Shown piece after piece: positions 20,601 to 29,606 of a DNA stretch of 64,000 nt. Position numbers and translations under genes: made by a program. The notes below the pieces were generated by a model. The model was not told where the DNA came from. It worked only from the letters and a program-made list of their open reading frames with translations, and did no database searches. This stretch comes from Phlyctochytrium arcticum (Eukaryota; Chytridiomycota; Chytridiomycetes; Chytridiales; Chytridiaceae): assembly GCA_025602905.1 (NCBI GenBank), contig JAHLKI010000012.1, forward strand, positions 248,001 to 312,000, read 5' to 3'. How positions within the stretch are numbered: the first letter of the stretch is position 1; the number at the start of each line of letters is the position of its first letter.

Positions 20601-22138
20601 CCTTCATCGCAGGCCGTAAATACGATAGCCAGTGTGGGCCATCCCACCTGGCGGCCGATTGATACTGATTCCGCTATCGCGGTGCTGTCGGTGAGAGTTC
20701 GGCGGGTTGAGCATGTATGCCAAACCCGCGTGGGAGGCCGACCGAGGGAATCCAGGGCCGCTACCACGGGATCGACGAGATGTTGATCATCTTGCGCCCC
20801 GGCGGAATCCACTAAAACTATACGGGGAGGTAGGTTAACGGGTCCCGCAATTTCAATAAACTCTACGATGGGCCAAAGGTTTAGGAATTTGGTCGGCATG
20901 TCCAAACGACAGCCTTTGGTTTGCATGCGGTACCCCAACTCCTGAGCAATCCTCAGGGCTTCAAAAACTTCAATACTGTCCACTTCTATATCTTGATCTT
21001 CTTCTGTGTTCTGAAGCTTCCATATATCTCTCCAAAGGCCCTCGAGGCCTGCCAGCGGAGTTTCCGGATTTATCAGTAGATGTCTTGAAAGTAAATATTT
21101 TGCAACCTCCATGTTGGACGTGTGGGACTGACAAAGGTGTTCCAGAAGGAATTGAACATGTTGCTTTTCGAGACCAGTAAAATACCGTTCGAGTCCACAG
21201 TCGGATCCCGACAAATTGTTGGGAAGTGTTTCCAGGCCTTCCGGCAATTGAGGTGCTTCCTGAGTGGCCTTCCGACGAATGCTAACAGCACTGGCCTCTG
21301 TCCAGTTTTGTGGATCACTGGTCGTTCCAAGTATCTCCTGGCCGAGACGTTTCATGGTCTCGTGACACTTGATATTGAGTTCGGGGTGTGCCGCGCGCAG
21401 GATGTTGATGGATCTCTCTGCAGAGAGCAAATCCAGGATGGCACGGCACTCCTTGTTGTTCGGTATGACATTTTCACCCTCATGCGTTTCCTCGCCATGC
21501 TCGTCCTCTTCAGTATCGTGCTCAGTGTCCTCTTCAGAAATAGGTCCCGTATCGACTGTAACCCATAGCTGAACAATAGCCTCCTGCTGGCGCTCTCCCC
21601 ATTGATCGGCGTTTCGGAAGACCACTCGAAAAGACCAGCTTTGATCGTCCGCAGCTCCTCTACGAACACGCGTGGGAACGAGCGTCGATGTCTGAATGCC
21701 ACAAGAAGTAAACAAAAGATCCTTCTCCCCAATGAGAGCATTAATCAAACTCGACTTCTTGGTTCCTGGCCGACCACAGGTGAGCACGAAATGGTCTTGC
21801 TCGCTGTCGATCCTCTTTTCGAGGTAGTCCTCGTAAACGCTTGAGATTCGCTCCTTAATTCGATACGGTAGTTCTTCGTAGAAATCCTCGAGCCAATCAG
21901 GTATATCGTCCGCGAGGTTTTCCTGGTCTCCGACTACAAGGAATGGAGGAACGTTGACGACAAAGCAGCCAACATTCGCCGACAAACCGACATACCGGAA
22001 CCAAGGTTCTTGCGAGCTCGAGCATTTCTGGTGATCTCGGTTTCCCTCCCCAGCTGATTTGTGTACTTTGAAGACCAAAGATTGGAGATCGCGTTTCGAG
22101 TCGGACTTTCGACAAGTGACGAGAGTATATATAGTCAT
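17678..22138 (-). CDS. Large SLIP-GC/dynamin-like GTPase with degenerate motifs
   Basis: A single uninterrupted 1486-codon ORF. Around residues 122-130 it reads GRPGTKKSSLINALIG, the place of a P-loop (G1, GxxxxGK[ST]) in SLIP-GC/dynamin-type GTPases, but with Lys where the second Gly should be. A later VLVDSAG (444-447) fits the G3 DxxG, and FTACD (508-511) stands where the G4 [NT]KxD should be. Acidic and helical regions follow, with no membrane segment seen. SLIP-GC (NUGGC) relatives are nuclear GTPases in vertebrates and occur patchily in fungi; their role here is unknown. Weak G1 and G4 motifs suggest altered or absent nucleotide hydrolysis. An intronless 4.5-kb gene is unlike its neighbours. 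The start is the only Met before residue 262. Confidence 0.7.
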   Translation of the reverse strand: MTIYTLVTCRKSDSKRDLQSLVFKVHKSAGEGNRDHQKCSSSQEPWFRYVGLSANVGCFVVNVPPFLVVGDQENLADDIPDWLEDFYEELPYRIKERISSVYEDYLEKRIDSEQDHFVLTCGRPGTKKSSLINALIGEKDLLFTSCGIQTSTLVPTRVRRGAADDQSWSFRVVFRNADQWGERQQEAIVQLWVTVDTGPISEEDTEHDTEEDEHGEETHEGENVIPNNKECRAILDLLSAERSINILRAAHPELNIKCHETMKRLGQEILGTTSDPQNWTEASAVSIRRKATQEAPQLPEGLETLPNNLSGSDCGLERYFTGLEKQHVQFLLEHLCQSHTSNMEVAKYLLSRHLLINPETPLAGLEGLWRDIWKLQNTEEDQDIEVDSIEVFEALRIAQELGYRMQTKGCRLDMPTKFLNLWPIVEFIEIAGPVNLPPRIVLVDSAGAQDDQHLVDPVVAALDSLGRPPTRVWHTCSTRRTLTDSTAIAESVSIGRQVGWPTLAIVFTACDEGNVSELGATGSNILQRRTRLKEKLLSFHDKDDARKMSEDITIRESSAHFYWAFLRKDEGFGMLHEDVRKAWKIDEKYLKFADSKQKKIDNMGLWSGVFQLRSDLQTLLIEERSCAKALQEKHAKRLLLHLKSAYGTDLDQTSEGDEDEEMLDLTFQRDPIAYVLQQLRFLFKACQNEANGMQMWEELPSYEVNSDGIGSLTDDEIKDVRQAITVNLRTMQPEGLSPLEDAHHTHFKGLLKYHGKLIANSTRGPKRYHVAYVTGTLFAECVAIERHLDKPQKEICNQVKKCFEEIESLIESGLVQLKERLSQLESEESVAADIKRQIETFRKLLKHEIMALLDNNEINSLCSSPSSFAVELWRQTAYREVWNDIWQQSRNLLPTRGKLAEKLDVLVANIAQIAPRKLEGVLKRILSSHLRSQRDTMYGYVKKGMRQVCERLVQATQPLKLTVEESVCVNWFETRVCNILEGGDITPRGRYQTQHALDRKRVNQTNDHDVGSDSKRVKRLQGSDGTVCVEPMGMTPSTTPREKDGDPTTYHDLNGTRFCVFFRGLCATQQSEVFRSPTDSASSALVGELDDIFRNPVYQAVSSFVVAEDMLRAQTGALYGARDLKDRVAELAGELCEEITTVSQRTFSGITEDLNVKTSECKSKSLAFFATPREFENIMYAAQQVYSNNEVKFMQSYADTAADVSKHAAPLCEPNLAALVDRAEAVKAKASNKARWQYLRNEAWRWMGNPKYLLPRHELASSLHGNPYVSITDNLTHALRYTCGLKKYRQGKHEQPARSLSYGWDPVTKMYRKDLWRKPGTKETSLVGVLLLFLIPYEYYEARRSSGSCNNVTLLEGSDKMNIGPRIKSEREVTFLAHVPQESLKRSWEMPMLDLDDAASWSKYYGLTRSDEPFTTLETSIKELVTARVDGVRAQGQHVAIVQNKENNVRRALKACLLFKLRLDFEKPGESLPNLETILDCFFPSW

Positions 22139-22141
22139 ACC

Positions 22142-22164
22142 AGACGCGTCTGAGAGACGCGTCT
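22142..22164. promoter_or_regulatory. Paired AGACGCGTCT palindromes
   Basis: Two perfect 10-bp palindromes AGACGCGTCT, separated by 3 bp, lie directly upstream of the GTPase start. The core ACGCGT is the MluI cell-cycle box bound by MBF in yeasts. Pairing and position make a regulatory role plausible, but the short distance to the ATG would mean a very short leader. Confidence 0.35.
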
Positions 22165-22385
22165 ACTGCCGTGGGCTGCCTGGGCTCCTCCTGTTCTACC
22201 ATGAGGTTCCTTGGTATTTTATTGCGGCTCAACGACTTGACAACAAGAATCAACGAGTTTTTTCTTTAAAAAATGCTTGTTATGGTACAAAAACAGCCCA
22301 GAAGCCTGTGATGTATATTCACACGCTCAGCCCTAGTTCCTTCACTTCGTACTATACATTAGGTTCAAAGGTAAGATACTTCAAA

Positions 22386-24132
22386 TCAAATCGTAGGCTC
22401 AATGGTCTGAGTCAGCTGAGCGGCGAAGTGAAGCTAAAAACAAAAAGCAAAATGAGTCAAAAGAACCATCGTAAAACAAGAAAATTCGCTCGTACCTGCT
22501 CATTCTCCTGCAAAGTCTCTTCCAACGCCGCCTTCAATTCATCCGCCGTACTAGTCGCTTCAGCCAACTGCTCCCGTAACGGCCACATCTCCACTTCAAC
22601 CGCCACCAATTTCGATTTCAAATCTTCCGCCAAAATAAGTTGTTCCTGATAACTTTGCTCGACTTGGTCAATGGATGCCTGCCGTTGTTCCAAGTCTTCG
22701 AGGACGGTACAGCACTCTTCGAGTTCTTTTCCTTGAAGGTCAACTCTGGACTCGAGGGCTTTTATGCGGGCCTCGTGTTTGTCTAAGAGTTCGGGGAGGG
22801 CCGTTTCAAGATTGGCGATGGTGATGGTAGGATCGGTTTTTGTTAAAATGTCTCGGGCGATTTGTAGTTGCCGTTGGCTATCTTCCAATTTCGTAAGTGC
22901 ATTCTCTTTATCCTCTTGAGCGGCTGAATATTTCTCTTCAAGATCCGCGATTTGTTTTGTAAAATTTTTTGTGATTTCTTCGTGCTTATTTTGTGCCTGT
23001 TCTTTCAGTGTCCGCTGCTCAGCTTCAGCGGATTTTAACGACTCATTTTCTGCCGAAAATTTTCTGGCCGATTCCTGCAAATGCGTGATTTCCTTTTGCA
23101 AGTCTAGCATAAGCGACTCGGCCTCTTCCAGTTCATCGCCTTGCCGCACACGGGCCTCCAGGAGTTTGACTTGTTCCTTGTGTTGATCCCTCTCCAACGT
23201 GCGCGCTCGCTGCAATTCCCGTACTTGCCCGCGCAAATCCTCCTCCGTGCTTTCCTTTTCCAGCAGTTTTTGCTCAGCTTCTCGTAACAGATCCTCGCTC
23301 GCGTCTAATCGAATGTGGAGCTTGTTGTTGTCTTCCGTGCGATCACGCAAGTCTCGCTCCATTCGCAGCGTTGAGGTTACTTGCTCAGAAAGACGGTCTT
23401 GCAATTGTTTGATTTCCAGGTTTTTGGCTGCTAATTCTGCTTGAAGAGTGGATATTGGATCGGTGGAAGCCTTTGATGCTGCTCTTGTTCTTGATGATAG
23501 AGTGGTTCTTTTTTGGGATTGTTGGGAGGCGACGCCATCCTCGGCGGCATTAAGTACATCTGCCAAACTCTTTGATCGAGACTCACCCAGTCGAGTTGCA
23601 ATCGCCTGGTGAAAAAAACAATCAGTTAAACGGGCGTATTGCATCTTTAGAGGTGAAATCCACTCACCTGTTTGGGTTTGGCGCGGAGACCTTTAGCGAC
23701 ATCTCGCGCCGGATCTCTTCTGCCGGGTATCGTAGACTTGACATTCTCGTCCTTTAAATTCCGGCCCAGGGGTTTCAGGGTGCTTCTAAGTCTTGCTCCG
23801 GGTTTGCCGCTGTCGTTTGCTGGAAGAGCCGATATCTAGAATGAGATTTATTAAGCAGCTGTACCAGACTCAATCCTTGCCCCATGTAGAGAGGTACCTT
23901 GACTATATTGGGATTACTTTTTTGGAGCGCTCCTTTTGCAATGGCCGCAACGTTTCCGCCTTTGTTTTGCTACGCGATAGAGAACGTGAGCGGTTGCTGA
24001 TCCTCGAAAGCTAAACTGATTCGCAGCCCTTACCTTCCACAGCTGAAGCTGCTCTTCTCGCGTGCTCTTTGCCACATCCATCTCGTAAATGTTGGTAAAT
24101 ACTTTGTTTTCCTTCTCACGGTCGGTGCTCAT
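22386..24132 (-). CDS. Coiled-coil protein of unknown function
   Basis: Five exons join in phase: 24132-24034 (MSTDREKENKVFTNIYEMDV), an exon from the AG near 23970 to the GT at about 23897, one ending AKPKQ near 23668, the long coiled-coil exon down to 22496, and a last 48-nt exon 22433-22386. That last exon reads LHFAAQLTQTIEPTI and lies behind a TTTTTAG acceptor. The middle 330 residues are heptad-rich (Glu/Leu/Lys/Gln), with no globular domain recognised. The final small exon shows that the gene is not interrupted by the neighbouring GTPase ORF, whose start lies 248 bp downstream on the same strand. It is divergent from SDHB. Confidence 0.7.
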
Positions 24133-24546
24133 GACTAAACGAGGCTGGTCTTGCCCATGAGCCCTGGCAGAGCTTGACTGGAGGGATGATCTCTTTTGTA
24201 AGCGAGCTCCCGCGGTTCTCGAGTCTTTTGCTGGTCAACCTGTAGCGGCCCTGGTTCCGTGCTGATCCCTTTCCTATGTGCGTTACGCGTAAAGACTGGC
24301 CGTGGGATTGCTTCTGATTCTGCCCAGTTGCTCCCAAAACGCGATTCTGACAGTCGGACACGCTTCCATGGCTGTGCAAGCACCTGCGTCCATGGCAACG
24401 GGTCCAAGCACGTGAGCCGGACGCTCTCCGACTTCTTCCCGATCGCGGCGGACGTCAACAGCCGAGCGCATTTCGTTCAAATCTCGCTATAAATCACAGC
24501 TCTCGGCAAGCTCATTTAAACGGCATCAGTGCGCTCGCCTTCCACC

Positions 24547-25637
24547 ATGTCTCTCGCCTTTGTCGCCAAGCGGTCTCTTCTGGCTCCCAGGAGCATGCTC
24601 GTGAGTTTTTCATAGAGGGCAAGATGTAGCCGGACTGCTCAAACCCATTCGTACAGGCTCCTGCCGCCTCCCTCTTCCACTCATCCTCGGCCGCCAGGCT
24701 GGCAACCGTCGCACCCCCACAGCCAGCGACGACGCCCGCCATCATGAAGACGTTTGAAATCTACCGCTGGGTATGTGCCAGTAATTTTTTGTGCAACCTG
24801 CGCGCATGATGATAACCGGGAGGGTTCCTTCCACAGTCCCCAGATACCCCATCAGAGAAGCCCCACTTGCAAAAATTCCAAATCGACCTCAACCAATGCG
24901 GACCTATGGTGCTCGATGCGTTGATTAAAATCAAGAATGAGATTGACCCCACCCTTACTTTCCGCCGATCGTGTCGGGAGGGTATTTGCGGCTCTTGCTC
25001 CATGAACATTAACGGTGGAAACACTCTTGCCTGTTTGAGCCGAATTGACCGTGACCCATCCAAGCCCATCAAGATTTACCCTTTGCCCCATACCTACGTG
25101 GTCAAGGACTTGGTCCCAGGTTCGTCATCTCCCGGGTCATGTGAAATTCAATAGTGGTACTTACATGAGTGCCCTTCAGATCTCACCCAGATTTACAAGC
25201 AGTACAAATCCATTGAACCATACCTCAAGCAAAAGACGCCGATGCCCGAGCGCGAGAACCTGCAAACGATAGAGGACCGCAAGAAGCTCGATGGTCTCTA
25301 CGAATGTATTCTTTGCTTCTGCTGCTCGACTTCGTGCCCAAGTTACTGGTGGAACAGCGACAAGTACCTGGGCCCCGCTGTTCTCATGCAAGCGTACCGA
25401 TGGATGATTGATTCTCGGGATCACTTTGGAGTTGAACGACGAGAGGCTCTCCAGGATCCTTTCTCGCTGTACCGCTGCCACACTATTATGAGTAAGTCTT
25501 GCGTTGACATTTGGGGAGATTTCGCAGGTCACTCATCAGACTATCTTTTGACAGACTGTGCCCGAACGTGTCCCAAGGGTTTGAACCCCGGTCTTGCCAT
25601 CGCCGAGATCAAGAAGCAGATGGCTTTGGAGGGATAA
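24547..25637 (+). CDS. SDHB: Succinate dehydrogenase iron-sulfur subunit
   Basis: The electron-transfer subunit of respiratory complex II, passing electrons from SDHA to ubiquinone. Five exons: 24547-24600, 24657-24770, 24837-25119, 25180-25491 and 25555-25637. The first two encode a Ser/Ala/Arg-rich mitochondrial presequence. The 2Fe-2S ligands are in [22 protein letters not shown]. The 4Fe-4S and 3Fe-4S ligands are in [16 protein letters not shown] and in [17 protein letters not shown], the latter spanning the last intron (codon AAC is split). The C-terminus IKKQMALEG is typical. Length is normal for the family. Confidence 0.97.
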
Positions 25638-25750
25638 ACCACTTTATTCATTGCTGAAACTCGTGTGTTTGGGCTGTAGCAACTGGCTTTGTTTCAAACT
25701 ATAAAAAAAATTCTTATCATCTTCGCAAATAGTATACATTCCACATAAAT

Positions 25751-26253
25751 CTATCGTCCACCACCCCCTCCACCTCCTCCTCGGTGACCTCCCCGACCAC
25801 CACCCCCACCTCGACCTCGTCCTCGCCCTCGATCATTTCCTCCCCCTCCTCGCCCACGGTTATTGTAATGCTGTCTTGGCTCGTCCCGCACCATATCAAT
25901 AACTTCATCGGGTAATCGCAAGTATTTGACGGTATTCCCGCGGATATAAATTTCTGGAATCCGCCAAAACCGATCGCCGTCGGGTGATGTGCAAATCACT
26001 TCGCGCAGATTTATCTATAGAAACACGACCGTCAGCTCCTTCCTTCCTTCCTTCCTTTCACTGCCATTTTCCTTCTTACGTTCATAAAGTTGTCGCAATT
26101 CACCAAGTGTCCGTTATATGTTTCACCTAAAAACAAAACGAATCTCAACAACTCTGATCTTCATCCATTACGAAAGAATGTATAGGTACCATTTTTGAGC
26201 TCGACTAGCATGGGGTGGCCTTGGGCCGTATTGAGGAGTGAGAGTGGTAGCAT
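25751..26253 (-). CDS. LSM4: U6 snRNA-associated Sm-like protein LSm4
   Basis: Three exons: 26253-26190, 26126-26080 and 26014-25751. The start [21 protein letters not shown], then CDNFMNINLREV and [19 protein letters not shown], cover the Sm1 and Sm2 motifs of LSm4. The rest is an RGG/poly-Gly tail ending GGGR, as in metazoan and plant LSm4, where it is a site of arginine methylation. LSm4 is in the nuclear LSm2-8 ring bound to the U6 3' end and in the cytoplasmic LSm1-7 decapping ring. It is divergent from WDR82 with a 172-bp shared promoter. Confidence 0.95.
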
Positions 26254-26425
26254 AATGTGCCAAGTTTTTGTAAATTTGGTGATTTGCTGGGACGCTCTCT
26301 CTGACAATTGAATTCAGAGCACTCACTTCAGCGACTGCGCCACGCGGCACTTGAGCACTCTCTGTTTCTCGATCTCTGCGAAAATTGCGAAACACAAAAA
26401 GTTGAGATCTAGAGAGAGGGTCAGG

Positions 26426-27840
26426 ATGGTATACTCAACTCTGGGCGAGAACAACCCGGACGGGGGTGGTGAACGGCTCACCAAAGACTTACTCCAGAAA
26501 TTCGAAATCGGTCCGTAGGTCAGCCCTGCTCTCTCCCCTTTTCACAATCACCCCCCAGAAATAACCCCAAGAAATCTCTCTGATTGGATTTTTTATAGCT
26601 AAAGTATTCAAAGATAATCGGTCACCCATTACATCCGTCGATTTTGATGATTCGGGGGAATATTGCGTTACGACGTCTGAAGATGACTCGATCCGAGTGT
26701 ATGATGCTGTCAAGGGCATGTACGTTTTTTTGTGGAAAGGTTGAATGAGGTTTTGGATTTGATTGACTGAGATTTGATGTTTAGAGCAAAGCAGTTTGTG
26801 TATAGTAAAAAGTATGGGTGCAGCCAAGCCCGATTTTCACATCACAATTCCTCAATCATATATGCATCTACCAAAGAAGACGGTAATATCTATGATTTTA
26901 TCCCTGATCGACTGCCCACTTATTTCATGATTAGACACCATAAGATACCTCTCTGTCCATGACAATCGATATCTACGGTACTTTAAGGGGCACACGAGGC
27001 GGGTCGTCGGTCTGGAGTTTTCACCACAGGACGATCACTTTTTGTCGGCGTCGCTTGACGAAAGCGTCCGATTATGGGATTTACGGGCACAGCATTCACA
27101 GGTTTGCGAGTGTTGTACGGCGGACTATGGCCAGAATACTTATTAGAAGTGATTTAGGGATTGATGAATTTGCAAGGCAGTGGGCGCCCCTGTGTCAATT
27201 TTGATCAGACTGGCAAAGTGTTTATGGTTGCGTTTGGGGCCATGATTAAGCTTTATGATTTGAGAAATTTTGATAAGGTGGGTAGAGTGTTTTGGGGTTG
27301 AGGATTCGTGACCTTGTACTCATCCCACGTCGTCAGGGATCATTTGCGACCTTTCCTGTACAAGACACGCAGACAACATCGGGTCCGTCCGAAATCATTG
27401 GTGTGGAATTCAGCAACGACGGCAAGAATATTTTGGTATCGACGCGTGGAGAGACCAATTACATCCTGGACGGGTTCAATGGTCCCATGAAGCAATATCT
27501 TCGAGGCCACAGTAACAAGCGGGGAGCTTATATTTTGGCCAATTTTAGTCCGGACGGACAATTTGTTGGATGTGGTATGTCTTGACTTGGCTATGCAGTT
27601 TCGGTGGACCCAGAGTCCTGACAAACGCATTTAGGGTCTGATGACGGTACGATTACTATGTGGGATGCCCAGTCTGGAAATCGGGCATGCGCTCTACCAG
27701 GAAACAATGTGCTATCCACCAGTGTCCGGTGGAATCCCAAATACATGATGTTTGCATCGGCAGATACCAACCTGGTAAGTTTCTATACTTTCGTGAAGTA
27801 CCGATCTGATTCCCCGCCACGCCGCAAACATTTGGCGTGA
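26426..27840 (+). CDS. WDR82: WD40 protein WDR82/Swd2
   Basis: At least seven exons. The opening [20 protein letters not shown] joins across an intron (GAA ATC G / CT) and matches the Swd2/WDR82 start. Seven WD repeats follow, with clear blocks [50 protein letters not shown] and [17 protein letters not shown]82 is the SET1/COMPASS subunit that binds Ser5-phosphorylated Pol II CTD and also serves termination complexes. The last exon reads FASADTNL and then through a GTAAGT to a stop at 27840; whether that GT is used is unclear, so the last 20 residues are uncertain. Confidence 0.9.
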
Positions 27841-28481
27841 AATGTTTTCAACTCGATTCCTTCGGGAACATGATGTTTGGGGCATTTTGTGCGGTTTTAA
27901 ACGATCGAATATCACACATCAGAAGCGTGTACTCCTCAAGAACCCGTCTGGTCCTTGCACAACTTTGTTTGGTTGAGTGTGAACCGGTGATGGCGGTGTT
28001 CTGATTTTGACGTCTTTACATCTTTTTACTTTCACATCTCTTGCTCCGTTCGGTTTTTTACTGATTCCTCACTCTTTACAGCTGTTCTGGACCCCATCCT
28101 CATCGTCTTCCACATCATGATGAATTTACCATATTGCTACTAGTATTTTCCCTGTCTGTGCCTATTGGCGCACTTATTCCCATCCATGCATAACAATATA
28201 TACTATCCTAATAGATTTCTCTGGGTCCATCAACCCATATGCCCCATTTTGATGTTCCAAGTATTATAGATCGCGAAAATCCAGATGCCCGGCGTCTCCG
28301 CCACCGATGATGATGACAAAGCATGCGCTCATATCAGGTTTCCGTTGAATTTCCGACCTGGTCAAAACAGCGAAATCACTATTCCAGAACATCTCCAGAG
28401 GACATCTCAGCCCAAGACATTAGCATTAGTTTTTTAACCGTTGGCAGATACATATATATACCTATACGACGAATTCCAGCC
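27841..28481. other. Intergenic between WDR82 and the PRELI gene
   Basis: No gene seen. It holds the WDR82 3' flank and the promoter of the PRELI gene. The PRELI reading frame stays open upstream to 28323, but the family start lies at 28482. Confidence 0.5.
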
Positions 28482-29081
28482 ATGACTTTTATGGAAAACC
28501 AATACCTCTTCTCGCACCCGTTTGCCACCCTCACCTCCGCCAACTACCGCAAATACCCCAACGAATACTCGCACCACGTTATTTCCGTCGACGTCCTCGA
28601 CCGCTCCCTCGACCCAAGCTCAGGCATCCTCCGCACAGAACGCATCCTGACCCTCAAACAATCCGCCCCAGCCCTCCTCCGCCGTCTCCTCCCCATCCCA
28701 GACGTCACCTACTTTCGCGAAGTCTCCTTCCTGGATCCCAAAAAACAGACCTTTGAGGCCGTCTCCAATAATTTGAGTATGCGGACCATCGTGGATGTCG
28801 AGGAGCGGTGCCAGTTTCAGGCTGATCCGGATCAGCCCGATGGCCGGACCGTCTTTAAACAACGCGCGGATGTTCAGGTCTTGGGGGCTCTAAGTTATGT
28901 CGCGAAAATGGTCGAAGAGGCTGCCGTCAACTCGTTCAAGACCAATGCCAACAAGGGACGCCAGGGCTTGGAAACTGTTATAGATAAAGTCTTGGAGGAA
29001 GCTCGCGCCGTGGAACCCGTTTTGCAGGAACAGTGGGAGGCCGGTCTCGAAGGCCTGCGCAAGGGCACTGTCGGGGTTTAA
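28482..29081 (+). CDS. PRELI/MSF1-domain lipid transfer protein
   Basis: Single exon, about 199 residues. MENQYLFSHPFATLTSANYR-KYPNEYSHHVISVDVLDR is the conserved N-terminal part of PRELI/MSF1 domains, and REVSFLDPKKQTFEAVSNNL the central part. These proteins (yeast Ups1-3, animal PRELID/SLMO) pair with Mdm35/TRIAP1 in the mitochondrial intermembrane space and move phosphatidic acid or phosphatidylserine between membranes. The C-terminal helix (VNSFKTNANKGRQGLETVID) is typical. Which Ups class it belongs to is not clear by eye. The frame extends 53 codons further upstream, but the conserved start favours the ATG at 28482. Confidence 0.9.
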   Translation: MTFMENQYLFSHPFATLTSANYRKYPNEYSHHVISVDVLDRSLDPSSGILRTERILTLKQSAPALLRRLLPIPDVTYFREVSFLDPKKQTFEAVSNNLSMRTIVDVEERCQFQADPDQPDGRTVFKQRADVQVLGALSYVAKMVEEAAVNSFKTNANKGRQGLETVIDKVLEEARAVEPVLQEQWEAGLEGLRKGTVGV

Positions 29082-29606
29082 ACTCCTCACTCTCTCTTTT
29101 AACTTATATACTCGAGTATATCATACCCCTCGGGACCGAACGTGTCTCATATTTACTAGTGTCTTTCATTGTAGATTTTATTTTCCTGTTTCTGTGTCTA
29201 GTTTCAGTTTTCATTACACTTTCTTGGACCATTATACCCCCACTGTTCTTTTTTCATGTATTGGTGCTGTGTCGTTGCTGTGGATCGTCATGAACCGCCT
29301 GTTTATCCTCGTAGGGGACGTGACAGGTGTCAAAATTTGGACGATGCCAGCAATGGATCAAAAAAGTCAAAACCACACACATACTCTTATTGATCACGAT
29401 CAGATAAATAATAAACTTAAAAGAAAAAGCGACGACGGTGAGAGAGGGAGGTAATAATTTACAAAATATCGAGCGGGAGACAGACTACGCACTGAGCTAT
29501 CCAACACCCGGAGAGAAAGATGTTTGTCCATGGAGAAGATGACAAAAAATAAAGAAATAGGTACGACACGTCACGACAATAAAGTAAAATAAAAAAAAAA
29601 TCCAGT

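Noticed and set aside
22386..22500. Coiled-coil gene apparently cut short by the GTPase block
   Set aside because: The long exon seemed to end abruptly (LVLRWFF), but a GTACGAGCG donor and a TTTTTAG acceptor lead to a 48-nt final exon with its own stop, so the gene is complete.
28323..28481. N-terminal extension of the PRELI protein
   Set aside because: The frame is open 53 codons upstream, but PRELI/MSF1 domains start at the family Met corresponding to 28482 and the extension has no targeting or domain features.
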